Assembly: GCA_035289385.1 (NCBI GenBank)
Contig: DATDXI010000001.1
Coordinates: 1 to 18,581, forward strand
Origin: JACOZM01 sp035289385
GTDB lineage: Archaea > Nanobdellota > Nanobdellia > Woesearchaeales > GW2011-AR9
Length of the DNA stretch: 18,581 nt
Direction: 5' to 3'
Below the pieces are notes generated by a model. The model did not search any database and was not told the origin of the DNA. It was given only the letters and a program-made list of their open reading frames with translations. Positions within the stretch are counted from its first letter, which is position 1. Each line of letters opens with the position of its first letter. Of this stretch, positions 1 through 6,537 are shown in pieces. The position numbers and the translations under genes are program-made.

Positions 1-574
1 CTTGGATAAACGCATGTAATTTTTTCCCTGCCAGATGGATCCTCTTCCCATCAAGCCCTTCGCTGACAGTCTTAAAGTCAGTCACCCAATAGGAAACATC
101 TTCTCCAAAGACTTCATGGATGTCATCAAGGACAGATTGATGCTCATCATTATTGATGGTGATGATTTCCAGCCTCATGACCTTTGAATATATCCCTACA
201 GAACCATCACCGATGATCCATCCTGCCAGCCTCGCTTTAGCCAAGTCCCTGCTGAACACATTTTTCTCCCTGACTTCTAACAATAATGGCTGCTGCACTC
301 GTTCCGTTATATCCAGATACTTCACTTCTTTCCATTCGTACTGGCCATGCCATTTTTTGGCGGAAAGGACGAGATGGTCTTCCGTCAGATCGATATGATT
401 GCCATTCTTTGTTTTGATGCGAAATACTTCTTTTTCACCGTTGTATTTAGTTGCCAGTATCTTTACAAATTTCTCACCATCAAAGACCTTTAAGCCGACC
501 TTATTTTTTTCTACCGCATCGCCAATATAACAAGTTCCTTCTTCCGTATAAAGCTGCGTAAAATAGTCTGCGCA
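1..574 (-). other. Intein with LAGLIDADG homing endonuclease, N-terminal part, inside nrdJ
   Basis: The insertion follows residue 197 of NrdJ, at the conserved HA-C position where other NrdJ proteins continue with FIQS. It begins with Cys, as inteins do. Residues 256-268 (NHIDLTEDHLVLS) match intein splicing block B, with the TxxH core. Residues 313-322 (LAGWIIGDGS) match the first LAGLIDADG block of a dodecapeptide homing endonuclease. A second possible block A start is C212 (CYIGDAV resembles CLxGDT), but the residues between C198 and C212 do not match reductase, so C198 is preferred. The second LAGLIDADG motif, the C-terminal His-Asn and the C-extein lie outside the window. Whether the endonuclease is active cannot be judged here. 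Confidence 0.88.
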
Positions 575-1165
575 AGCATGCGGCTGGCTTCTCGTATAAG
601 CATCTCGAGAATATTCCAATTTCTTGGTGATGGGATCAACATAGCTATGTCCTTGCGCCGGACCAGTCAAGCCATAAGCAAAATTTAATCCCGTGGTAAA
701 CCATTGCGGGCTGTTTGGCGCAGCCGTCTGGGAAATGATCATATAGACCATCTCCTCATAAAAAGTTTTAGCATCTTCTGAAGAAGCGAAGTAACCGTAC
801 TTTTCCCCCCAATGTCTCCAGCAGCCGGCTATCCGATGGGCTACCTGCTTGATGCTTGTTTCACTCCCGGTAATAACTTTCCCACTGGCATCCAAACGCA
901 ATTCACCATGCTCATCTCTCAAAGGGACACCAGCTTTTCTAAAATATTTTTGCGCAAGGATGTCCGTAGCCACTTGACTCCAGAAATTTGGAACTTCCAC
1001 GTCATGCATCTCGAAGACAATCGATCCGTCAGGATTTCTGATGATGGAAGAGCGCTTCTCGTAGGTAAACATATCAAAAGGGCTCTGCCCTGCAGCAGTA
1101 AATTTTTTAGGGATCCTTAACCCTTGTTTTTGTGACATCGTTTCTTGCAGTTGTATCTTCTCCAT
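1..1165 (-). CDS. nrdJ: Adenosylcobalamin-dependent (class II) ribonucleotide reductase, N-terminal part, intein-interrupted
   Basis: Class II reductases make dNTPs from ribonucleotides using coenzyme B12 and work without or with oxygen. The frame is open from ATG 1165 to the window edge (388 codons visible). Residues 58-81 read VPNFWSQVATDILAQ then KYFRKAGVP, the N-terminal signature of the large NrdJ family. Residues 150-178 (APNSPQWF, YGLTGPAQGH, YVDP) and Q194-P-H-A-C198 match the segment before the usual HACFIQS site. From C198 on the sequence stops looking like reductase and becomes an intein (separate entry); the reductase core lies outside the window. A strong Shine-Dalgarno (GAGGTGG on the minus strand) is 5 nt upstream of the ATG. 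nrdR lies 33 nt upstream on the same strand, so the two probably form one operon under NrdR control. The family call is firm; the catalytic part cannot be seen. Confidence 0.93.
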   Translation of the reverse strand, partial: MEKIQLQETMSQKQGLRIPKKFTAAGQSPFDMFTYEKRSSIIRNPDGSIVFEMHDVEVPNFWSQVATDILAQKYFRKAGVPLRDEHGELRLDASGKVITGSETSIKQVAHRIAGCWRHWGEKYGYFASSEDAKTFYEEMVYMIISQTAAPNSPQWFTTGLNFAYGLTGPAQGHSYVDPITKKLEYSRDAYTRSQPHACADYFTQLYTEEGTCYIGDAVEKNKVGLKVFDGEKFVKILATKYNGEKEVFRIKTKNGNHIDLTEDHLVLSAKKWHGQYEWKEVKYLDITERVQQPLLLEVREKNVFSRDLAKARLAGWIIGDGSVGIYSKVMRLEIITINNDEHQSVLDDIHEVFGEDVSYWVTDFKTVSEGLDGKRIHLAGKKLHAFIQ

Positions 1166-1185
1166 CTTTCTCCACCTCTTTATGG

Positions 1186-1218
1186 AAGCATGCTCAGCTT
1201 ATGTAAGCATGCTCAGCT
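1186..1218. repeat. Short direct repeat at the end of nrdR
   Basis: The 14-mer AAGCATGCTCAGCT occurs at 1186-1199 and again at 1205-1218, offset by 19 bp. The second copy encodes the last residues of NrdR and the first lies in the nrdR-nrdJ gap. It looks like a local duplication that lengthened the spacer. No regulatory role is evident. Confidence 0.7.
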
Positions 1219-1627
1219 CTTTTTCTAATAGTTTGGGATCATCGATCCCTTTATGAATGGAAGCGTAACGCACATACGCCATCTTATCAAATCGTTTAAG
1301 CTCTTTCAGCACTTCTCTGCCAATTTCCTTAGTGGTCAGTAGATTTTTCTTCTTTCCCAGCAAAGCTGCTTCTATTTTTTTGCTCAGATTAAGGATAGCA
1401 GTAACATCAGATTTCCGGCAGGCCCGCTTTAGGCTTTCGGTAATCTTATTAGCATCAAAAGGCTGTTCACGATTATCTTTCTTCTTTACAGTCAGCTGAA
1501 AGACAGCCTGCTCATAGGTTGTAAAACGGGTAGAACAATCCAAACATTCCCTTCTTCTCCTTACCGCATCATCAATAAGACGAGACTCCAGAACTTTCGT
1601 TTCCTTGGCGCAGTAAGGGCATAACAT
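1199..1627 (-). CDS. nrdR: Transcriptional repressor NrdR
   Basis: NrdR is a zinc-ribbon/ATP-cone repressor that senses ATP and dATP and shuts off ribonucleotide reductase genes. The 142-residue protein has the normal family length. C3, C6, C28 and C31 form the zinc ribbon, with the basic RRRREC stretch (residues 23-28) typical of NrdR DNA binding. FTTYE and an ATP cone follow over about residues 46-136. The start is preceded by GGTGAT at a normal Shine-Dalgarno distance. It sits directly upstream of nrdJ, and its leader carries two NrdR-box palindromes, so the operon is likely autoregulated. NrdR is mainly bacterial, so acquisition by transfer is likely. The identification is very secure. 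Confidence 0.97.
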   Translation of the reverse strand: MLCPYCAKETKVLESRLIDDAVRRRRECLDCSTRFTTYEQAVFQLTVKKKDNREQPFDANKITESLKRACRKSDVTAILNLSKKIEAALLGKKKNLLTTKEIGREVLKELKRFDKMAYVRYASIHKGIDDPKLLEKELSMLT

Positions 1628-1662
1628 GATCTATCACCATTTTTTTTCTTGAAAGGTAGTAA

Positions 1663-1680
1663 AACACTAGATATAGTGTT
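1663..1680 (-). promoter_or_regulatory. NrdR box 1
   Basis: AACACTA-GATA-TAGTGTT is a palindrome with perfect 7-bp arms, closely matching the known NrdR box (acaCwAtATaTwgtgt). It lies 36-53 nt upstream of the nrdR start, between the predicted transcription start and the Shine-Dalgarno. Confidence 0.87.
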
Positions 1681-1692
1681 TCCCCCCTGGAA

Positions 1693-1710
1693 GCTACTAA
1701 ATGTAGTGTT
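1693..1710 (-). promoter_or_regulatory. NrdR box 2
   Basis: GCTACTA-AATG-TAGTGTT has the same core arms (ACTA/TAGT) and lies 30 bp centre-to-centre from box 1, about three helical turns. NrdR boxes in bacteria come as pairs with roughly this spacing. It would sit at or just after the predicted transcription start. Confidence 0.8.
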
Positions 1711-1734
1711 CGAGGGATTTTAGGAAACAACACC

Positions 1735-1744
1735 TATTTAAATA
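1735..1744 (-). promoter_or_regulatory. TATA box of nrdR-nrdJ
   Basis: TATTTAAATA is the only good TATA element upstream of nrdR. It predicts a start near 1713 on the minus strand, giving a leader of about 85 nt that contains both NrdR boxes and ends in a Shine-Dalgarno. Confidence 0.6.
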
Positions 1745-1947
1745 ATTTTTAGTCCTTCGAAATATATTCTCCAGTGTATAATACACGAGATGTAATAGTT
1801 GCTGGAATGTTTTGAGAAATGTTGAGAGGGAGGGATGTTGGGAAAGGGGAGGGTGGAGGAAGAGCAATATTAGGATGGTTTTTCGATACCTCTTGAAGCA
1901 ACTCTTCTCTTTAAGCTGAAAACCTAACCTGGACAAAAGACCGAATC

Positions 1948-1956
1948 ATTTAAATA
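1948..1956 (+). promoter_or_regulatory. TATA box of the MNT/HEPN operon
   Basis: ATTTAAATA is centred about 30 nt before ATG 1982. No Shine-Dalgarno is present, which suggests a leaderless transcript. Confidence 0.6.
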
Positions 1957-1981
1957 ATAGTTTGATTTTTCATACTAAAAT

Positions 1982-2521
1982 ATGAATCCGCTCTTACGAC
2001 TATTTTTTGAACAGACGCTGAGACATTGGCACTTTGAAGACCTCCTCAAAGCATCAGAGATGAGTAGGGAAAGGCTTCATTTCTACCTTAAACAGCTTCT
2101 CCGGGAAAACGTTGTCCGCCGCATCAAGCCGAGAGGAAAGATGCCGTATTACCTAGCCCGATATGAAAGTCCGGAATTTCGCCTGCAGAAGCGCCTCTAT
2201 GGGCTGCAGCTTTTAGAACAAAGCGGATTATTTGCCCATGTTCTCACTATTTCAGGCATTAAAACGGCACTCCTCTTTGGCAGCTTTGCCCGAGGAGATT
2301 GGGATAAATCTAGTGATGTCGATCTTTTCCTTTATGGGGACAGTTCTTCATTTCAGAAAGGTGTTTTTGAAACGAAACTGAAAAGAGAATTACAGATCTT
2401 CAGTTTTCAGCAGGCAAATGATGTTAAACAGAATCTAGACCCTGCGCTCGTGAAGAACATCATAAAAGGATTTAATATCAAAGGAAACGTAGAGCCATTT
2501 GAGGTTAAGATTCATGCGTAA
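1982..2521 (+). CDS. MNT-type nucleotidyltransferase with N-terminal winged helix (MntA-like antitoxin)
   Basis: The protein has 179 residues. Residues 1-60 form a helix-turn-helix-like region (LLRENVVRRIKPRGK resembles a winged-helix recognition helix and wing). A minimal nucleotidyltransferase core follows: G100-S-F-A-R-G, then S-D112-V-D114, the polymerase-beta metal-binding signature. MNT proteins of this kind pair with HEPN RNases and neutralise them by AMP-ylation. The next gene overlaps by 8 nt and encodes a HEPN protein, as expected for a MntA-HepT-like module. The fused DNA-binding domain suggests it also represses its own operon (inference). The start is chosen because it lies at leaderless distance from a TATA box. 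Confidence 0.85.
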   Translation: MNPLLRLFFEQTLRHWHFEDLLKASEMSRERLHFYLKQLLRENVVRRIKPRGKMPYYLARYESPEFRLQKRLYGLQLLEQSGLFAHVLTISGIKTALLFGSFARGDWDKSSDVDLFLYGDSSSFQKGVFETKLKRELQIFSFQQANDVKQNLDPALVKNIIKGFNIKGNVEPFEVKIHA

Positions 2522-2969
2522 GCTTTCTCCTAAGGAAATATATGACCATTCTGCAGCGGAAGGGCTCTATGAAGAAGCCCATCTTGACAAGGAAGAAGCG
2601 AGCAAGGCTCTGGAAATGATCCAAGAAGATTATGAATTCGCCCAACGGATGAAGAAAGATAAAAAGCCAAGTTGGAGAGTTATTTTCAATGCGTATTACG
2701 ATGCTTTTCGTGAACTGTGTGACCAATTGATGCGATTCAAGAAGCAAAAATCAAGCAATCACCAAGCAGTGTTTGCGTTTATTGCTCTCCATTTTAAAGA
2801 CCTGAATTTTGATTGGGAACTTCTGGAGCAGATCAGAACTGTGCGCAACAATAATAAATACCAAAATCTCAATATCAGCAAAGAGATGTGGAAGAGTGTG
2901 GAACTGCCTTTTGAAATGCATATCGCTGCCTTGAAGAAGGAACTTGAAAAAAGGATAGGGGAGTTGTGA
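2514..2969 (+). CDS. HEPN domain protein (toxin partner of the MNT protein)
   Basis: This all-helical protein of 151 residues begins at ATG 2514, inside the 3' end of the MNT gene. GAGG at 2501-2504 is a plausible Shine-Dalgarno; an upstream TTG at 2499 is less likely. HEPN proteins are helical bundles, often RNases with an R-x4-6-H motif. The corresponding segment here is R108-T-V-R111-N-N-N-K-Y116: arginines, asparagine and tyrosine are kept but the histidine is absent. This resembles the HEPN branch ending R..R....Y rather than the RNxxxHxY RNase type. It may be a non-catalytic HEPN, or a substrate-binding partner of the nucleotidyltransferase, rather than an active toxin. Confidence 0.78.
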   Translation: MRKLSPKEIYDHSAAEGLYEEAHLDKEEASKALEMIQEDYEFAQRMKKDKKPSWRVIFNAYYDAFRELCDQLMRFKKQKSSNHQAVFAFIALHFKDLNFDWELLEQIRTVRNNNKYQNLNISKEMWKSVELPFEMHIAALKKELEKRIGEL

Positions 2970-3015
2970 AGTCATCTACAAAATATAATCTTCTGTCCCT
3001 ACCGCAACCACTCAT

Positions 3016-3024
3016 TTTAAATAT
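3016..3024 (+). promoter_or_regulatory. TATA box of carS
   Basis: TTTAAATAT lies about 25 nt before ATG 3045, which supports that ATG over the in-frame TTG at 3039. Confidence 0.55.
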
Positions 3025-3044
3025 CATCAGGATTTCTCTTGGGT

Positions 3045-3563
3045 ATGAAATGGCTCCTCATAGTACAAGCATTATATTTCTTCCTGCCAGCTTATATTGC
3101 CAATATGTCTCCCGTCATCTTCAAATGGGTGCCACTGTTTAATACGCCGATCTGGGAGAAAAAGCTGGGAAAACATAAAACATGGCGCGGCTTGATCATT
3201 GGCACAGTCGTAGGAACATTTGTGTTTTGGCTGCAGAAGCTGGCTTTCAGCAATGGCTTTGAAAGCTTAGCGCTTATTGATTATAATGATTTCTCGTTGT
3301 TGCTAGGCTTCTTCTTAGGATTAGGGGCAATGCTGGGAGATATGGCAGAAAGCTACCTCAAAAGACAGCGGAACATCGCTCCGGGAGAACCATGGATGCC
3401 TTGGGACCAGCTGGATTTTGTCTTCGGAGGATTGTTATTGAGCTTTCTCGTCTATGTTCCGCAAGCAGGAGTAGTCTTAACATTGATTGTCCTCAGCCCT
3501 CTGCTTCACGTCCTCTTTAATTATCTCGGCTATCTCCTGCACATCCATAAGAACAAGCTTTAA
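3045..3563 (+). CDS. carS: CDP-archaeol synthase
   Basis: CarS transfers CMP from CTP to unsaturated archaetidic acid to make CDP-archaeol, the activated precursor of archaeal polar lipids. The 172-residue membrane protein has about five hydrophobic segments. It carries the family signatures LGKHKTWRG (about residues 41-49) and GDMAESYLKRQ, followed by PGEPWMPWDQLDFVFGG, the Mg/CTP-binding region. The next gene is a CDP-alcohol phosphatidyltransferase, which would use its product. The start at ATG 3045 fits leaderless spacing from the TATA box. This is one of the strongest archaeal markers in the window. Confidence 0.95.
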   Translation: MKWLLIVQALYFFLPAYIANMSPVIFKWVPLFNTPIWEKKLGKHKTWRGLIIGTVVGTFVFWLQKLAFSNGFESLALIDYNDFSLLLGFFLGLGAMLGDMAESYLKRQRNIAPGEPWMPWDQLDFVFGGLLLSFLVYVPQAGVVLTLIVLSPLLHVLFNYLGYLLHIHKNKL

Positions 3564-3566
3564 ATA
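3558..3566 (+). promoter_or_regulatory. TATA box overlapping the carS stop codon
   Basis: CTTTAAATA is centred 27 nt before ATG 3589 and shares the carS stop codon (3561-3563). The downstream lipid gene therefore probably has its own leaderless promoter. Confidence 0.55.
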
Positions 3567-3588
3567 ATTTAAGAAGATCCTTTCTGTT

Positions 3589-4113
3589 ATGGGCAAAGAA
3601 ATAAATTTTCCTAACTTGCTGACGTTGATCCGCTTATTTCTTGGTCCGGTAATAATGTATCTTATCTTTCAAGAGAATAATGTGGTGGCGATGAGCCTTC
3701 TGGTCATTGCCTGGGCTACCGACGTTGGCGATGGATATCTTGCAAGAAAATACAACCTGACGACGGAATTCGGAAAGCATTTTGATCGATTGGTGGATAA
3801 GCTGCTGGTAGGATTCGTCTTTTTTGCTATCCTGCTGAAGCATGATTCCACCCCTTGGATATGGTTTACCTTAGCTGTAGTTGTGGGTTTTGTCGTGATG
3901 TATAGGTTTGTCGCGGATAAAGGCATCCAAGTAACAAAGCTTGGAAGGTTCTGCCTGGGAGTCCAGCTGATATTATTATTAGTGATGACGTATGGCTACG
4001 TCACCAATATCCTGCTTTCCGTCTTTTTCCTTTCTGTATTGATTCCTGCAGCAGATTATGTGAGGCTGGCAGCGAGCAAACGAGCTGTCGTCGAGAAAAA
4101 ACAGAAGAAGTGA
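3589..4113 (+). CDS. CDP-alcohol phosphatidyltransferase (PgsA-like)
   Basis: This family displaces CMP from a CDP-lipid with a polar alcohol. The 174-residue protein has several hydrophobic helices and the complete catalytic motif: D45-xx-D48-G49-xx-A52-R53-x8-G62-xxx-D66-xxx-D70. The N-terminus (NFPNLLTLIRL) is most like bacterial PgsA, glycerophosphate synthases. Archaetidylglycerol-phosphate synthesis from CDP-archaeol is therefore the best guess, but an inositol-phosphate or serine acceptor cannot be excluded from sequence alone. Adjacent CarS supplies the donor. The C-terminus ends in a lysine-rich cytosolic tail. Confidence 0.88.
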   Translation: MGKEINFPNLLTLIRLFLGPVIMYLIFQENNVVAMSLLVIAWATDVGDGYLARKYNLTTEFGKHFDRLVDKLLVGFVFFAILLKHDSTPWIWFTLAVVVGFVVMYRFVADKGIQVTKLGRFCLGVQLILLLVMTYGYVTNILLSVFFLSVLIPAADYVRLAASKRAVVEKKQKK

Positions 4114-4151
4114 CCCTACATCGTCTATTATCCGTCGATAACACAGAAACC

Positions 4152-4160
4152 TTTATATAC
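4152..4160 (+). promoter_or_regulatory. Strong TATA box of the basic repeat protein
   Basis: TTTATATAC is close to the archaeal consensus. It predicts a start near 4180 and a leader of about 30 nt carrying GGAGGG (4199-4204), a strong Shine-Dalgarno 6 nt before ATG 4211. Unlike most genes here, this one is leadered. Confidence 0.65.
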
Positions 4161-4210
4161 TTTAAGGTTTTCTTTTCTTTCATAAATAATCCAAAAAAGG
4201 AGGGATGAGA

Positions 4211-4492
4211 ATGGCTGAAACAGTAGCACATGTGGGAGTAAAAAAAGAGAAAGGCTACCTTTACTTTCTAGACAAACATGGTAATGTAGCTAGAGCTAAG
4301 ATGAGCCGAGCTGGCAGAACCAAGGGAAAGACAAAGATAGAAGTAGTTAAAAAAGTAGGCGTGAAGAAAGCTTCAGGTTATCTTTACTTTGTCGACTCGA
4401 AAGGAAACGTTTCCAGAGCAAAGATGGCTCGTGGAAGAAAAGGCGGCAAAAAGAAAGCTGCGAAGAAAGGCGGCAAGAAGAAAAGAAGATAA
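4211..4492 (+). CDS. Small lysine-rich duplicated protein, possible nucleic-acid-binding protein
   Basis: The start is set at ATG 4211 by GGAGGG at 6 nt; an ATG at 4205 touches the Shine-Dalgarno and is unlikely. The 93-residue product has two copies of one unit: VGVKKEKGYLYFLDKHGNV-ARAKM (residues 8-31) and VGVKKASGYLYFVDSKGNV-SRAKM (49-72). They are joined by a basic linker and followed by a tail (75-93) made almost only of K, R, G and A. The unit looks like a small beta-hairpin module. The basic tail resembles those of chromatin or ribosome-associated proteins. Strong TATA box, strong Shine-Dalgarno and a T-rich terminator point to high expression. A nucleoid or RNA-binding role is inference; the family is not recognised with certainty. 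Confidence 0.85.
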   Translation: MAETVAHVGVKKEKGYLYFLDKHGNVARAKMSRAGRTKGKTKIEVVKKVGVKKASGYLYFVDSKGNVSRAKMARGRKGGKKKAAKKGGKKKRR

Positions 4493-4495
4493 GCT

Positions 4496-4528
4496 CTTTT
4501 TTTTATTATTTTTTTATTTTAATTTTTA
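4496..4528 (+). terminator. T-rich archaeal terminator
   Basis: Almost uninterrupted T tracts follow immediately after the stop codon of the basic protein gene, as in intrinsic archaeal termination. There is no need for a hairpin. Confidence 0.6.
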
Positions 4529-4581
4529 GGCGTGTTAAGTGCTTCTAGTTGTTTTGTGAGCTGAAATTTTTTATCGAAACA

Positions 4582-4590
4582 TTTTAAACT
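4582..4590 (+). promoter_or_regulatory. TATA box of the dihydrouridine synthase gene
   Basis: TTTTAAACT is centred 26 nt before ATG 4612, with no Shine-Dalgarno, so a leaderless transcript is likely. Confidence 0.5.
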
Positions 4591-4611
4591 AATCCAAAAG
4601 AAAGCCAAAGT

Positions 4612-5556
4612 ATGACCAAACTTCCCTCATTCCCTTCAAAAGCCTTTCTCGCCCCTATGGCCGGCGTGAGTGATGCAGCTCTGCGCTTATTATGCCGAGA
4701 ATTAGGTGCAGGCTTAGTCGTTACGGAATTCATCAGCATCCATGCCGTCAACGCTAAATCTCAAGATATTACCAAATTCATCGAATTCTCAGAGAAAGAA
4801 CGTCCCTTATCCTGCCAATTGTTTGGATCAGACCTAGAGAAAATCAAGCAAGCTATCAAAATAGTTGAGCCGTACTTTGACATCATCGACTTCAATATGG
4901 GCTGTCCTGCTCCACACATCACCAACCAGATGGCTTGTTCTGCTTTGCTTCAGGAGCCAGAGTTGACGAGAAAAATATTTAGGACGATGGTGCAAGCGAC
5001 AAAGAAACCAATTAGCGTAAAAATAAGGGCAGGAATAACTAAACCAGATAGATGGAAAGAGATCGCTCTCATCGCCGAGGAAGAAGGATTATCGATGATC
5101 ACCTTCCATCCACGAACAGTCAAGCAAGGCTATGCCGGAAAATCTGACTGGAACCTCATTAAAGAGATGAAGCAGTTAGTTAAAATCCCTGTTTGTGGAA
5201 ATGGTGATATTGAAACGCCGGAAGATGCCAAGCGGATGCTTGATGAAACCGGCTGTGATTATGTCATGATCGGAAGAGGAGCAGCTAAAAATCCGTATCT
5301 GTTCAAGCAGATCAATGCTTATCTTAAATATGGGAATTATCCAAAAATTTTGCCGAAGACAAAACTGAAATATTTTTTTACGTATTTGGATTATGCAAAA
5401 AACTATTCTATCAAGCCAGCTCAAATAAGGATGCAGGCGATGAATTTCTCCAGAGGATGTGACGGCGGAAAAAAGTTAAGAGGAGATCTGTTAGGCAAGA
5501 ATACTGTTGAAGAGATTCGAGCAGTTTTAGAAAATTTTTACTGCCACTTAGAATAA
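4612..5556 (+). CDS. dus: tRNA-dihydrouridine synthase
   Basis: Dus enzymes are FMN-dependent reductases that convert uridines in the tRNA D loop to dihydrouridine. The 314-residue protein begins with FLAPMAGVSD (about 12-21), the FMN-binding start of the TIM barrel. It keeps QLFGSD (69-74), DFNMGCPAPH (93-102) with the catalytic proton-donor Cys98, VKIRAGI, FHPRT (His phosphate/FMN contact), VCGNGDI and IGRGAAKNPYLF, and ends with a helical domain. The usual NGAGSALL segment reads NQMACSALL, a minor variation. A position-specific subfamily cannot be assigned. Several tRNA genes in the window have unusual D arms, but no direct link is shown. Confidence 0.95.
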   Translation: MTKLPSFPSKAFLAPMAGVSDAALRLLCRELGAGLVVTEFISIHAVNAKSQDITKFIEFSEKERPLSCQLFGSDLEKIKQAIKIVEPYFDIIDFNMGCPAPHITNQMACSALLQEPELTRKIFRTMVQATKKPISVKIRAGITKPDRWKEIALIAEEEGLSMITFHPRTVKQGYAGKSDWNLIKEMKQLVKIPVCGNGDIETPEDAKRMLDETGCDYVMIGRGAAKNPYLFKQINAYLKYGNYPKILPKTKLKYFFTYLDYAKNYSIKPAQIRMQAMNFSRGCDGGKKLRGDLLGKNTVEEIRAVLENFYCHLE

Positions 5557-5574
5557 TAATAATAATAATAATAG
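5554..5574 (+). repeat. (TAA)6 microsatellite forming seven in-frame stops
   Basis: The dus stop codon is the first of six consecutive TAA triplets followed by TAG, all in frame. The tract is a triplet microsatellite. A GAAGAAGAGG purine run follows it, and a small hairpin CCACT/AGTGG lies at 5593-5606. Confidence 0.8.
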
Positions 5575-5640
5575 AAGAAGAGGATATAATAACCACTATT
5601 AAGTGGAAACATTAATAAAGAACGTTCATTTTTGGACTGC

Positions 5641-6456
5641 ATGGTTATAACTAGACGTGAATTACTGGGTGGCCTTGGAGCGGTTTTATGTTTGAGTCAA
5701 GTTCCGTTATGGCTTCCTACTGATCAGGAAAGTAAAGGAACAATTTTAGATCCTCCCAAAGCAGATTATACTTTAGAAGTTCATGTTCAAAAAACTGGAG
5801 ATAGATTTAGTCATGATTTTTATCATGGAAGGACTTTGTTTGATCAAGTTTTAACTAACACGAGGAGCTTTTATGCTGATCATGGATTTACTATTGAAAT
5901 ACGTGGAGTCCCAACTGATGGATATGGGGAAGGAAGCGATTTAGATAATAGGCATGGTTTGTTTGTTTATACCACTAAGGAAGCCTTGTTATCTGATCCA
6001 GAAAGATTTATCTCACAAAATCCTGAACCTAGGTTTGATGAGATGGTTAGATCTGAAGCTCGTGTTTTTGCTACAAAAAGCGGATTAAGTTTTGAAGATG
6101 CTTATACTAAAGTTCGTAGTGCATTTGAGACACAAGCTATTGCTATTTATAGGAGATTTTTTGAAAACAAAAATGCGATCACTAACCCAGATACGCATAT
6201 TACTTATGTTTTTCCCTCTACTAAACTTGCCGATGCAACAAATCCAGAAGTGGTTAATCATTATTCTATTGTATTTGTCCATGAACTGGGTCATTTATTG
6301 GGATTAGATGAATCCAATCACAGAAGGGATTATGTCCTTCCTTATCATGGACCTAATTTTATGATTAATACATTAAGTGGTAGAGATGCAGATATACATT
6401 TATTGAGTATGCATCCGGAACAAAAAAGAATGATTGAAGAAAGATTATCTAAATGA
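5641..6456 (+). CDS. Tat-exported metzincin-like zinc metalloprotease
   Basis: The start is ATG 5641; an upstream in-frame TTG at 5632 is less likely, and ATTAATAAAG at 5611-5620 is at leaderless distance. The 271-residue product opens with T4-R-R-E-L-L, a twin-arginine motif, then a hydrophobic stretch (residues 9-24), so it is probably exported folded through Tat. The catalytic site is H214-E-L-G-H218-L-L-G221-L-D-E224-S-N-H227. The first two His and Glu are standard. In metzincins the third ligand sits three residues after the Gly; here that is E224, with a His at 227 instead. FMIN (240-243) or LLSM (254-257) may be the Met-turn. The gene is visibly richer in A/T-ending codons than its neighbours, which hints at recent transfer. 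Substrate unknown. Confidence 0.75.
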   Translation: MVITRRELLGGLGAVLCLSQVPLWLPTDQESKGTILDPPKADYTLEVHVQKTGDRFSHDFYHGRTLFDQVLTNTRSFYADHGFTIEIRGVPTDGYGEGSDLDNRHGLFVYTTKEALLSDPERFISQNPEPRFDEMVRSEARVFATKSGLSFEDAYTKVRSAFETQAIAIYRRFFENKNAITNPDTHITYVFPSTKLADATNPEVVNHYSIVFVHELGHLLGLDESNHRRDYVLPYHGPNFMINTLSGRDADIHLLSMHPEQKRMIEERLSK

Positions 6457-6537
6457 AATATTATAACATCAATCATTGTCTAAATAAATCATAGTTGTTT
6501 ATTTCTTTCTACATATTTTTTAGAGAGAGATCTTATT

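Noticed and set aside
153..398. Plus-strand open frame of 81 residues
   Set aside because: Antisense shadow of the intein.
812..1120. Plus-strand open frame of 102 residues
   Set aside because: It lies antisense to nrdJ, whose minus-strand frame is unmistakable; the translation has no family features.
1773..1787. GTGTATAATACAC palindrome as a third NrdR box
   Set aside because: It lacks the ACTA/TAGT arms and is not at helical spacing from the other two boxes; it lies upstream of the TATA box.
1697..1936. Minus-strand frame of 79 residues upstream of nrdR
   Set aside because: It covers the nrdR promoter and one NrdR box, has no ribosome site or TATA at a fitting distance, and an unstructured low-complexity translation.
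6092..6307. Plus-strand frame of 71 residues
   Set aside because: Out-of-frame shadow inside the metalloprotease gene.
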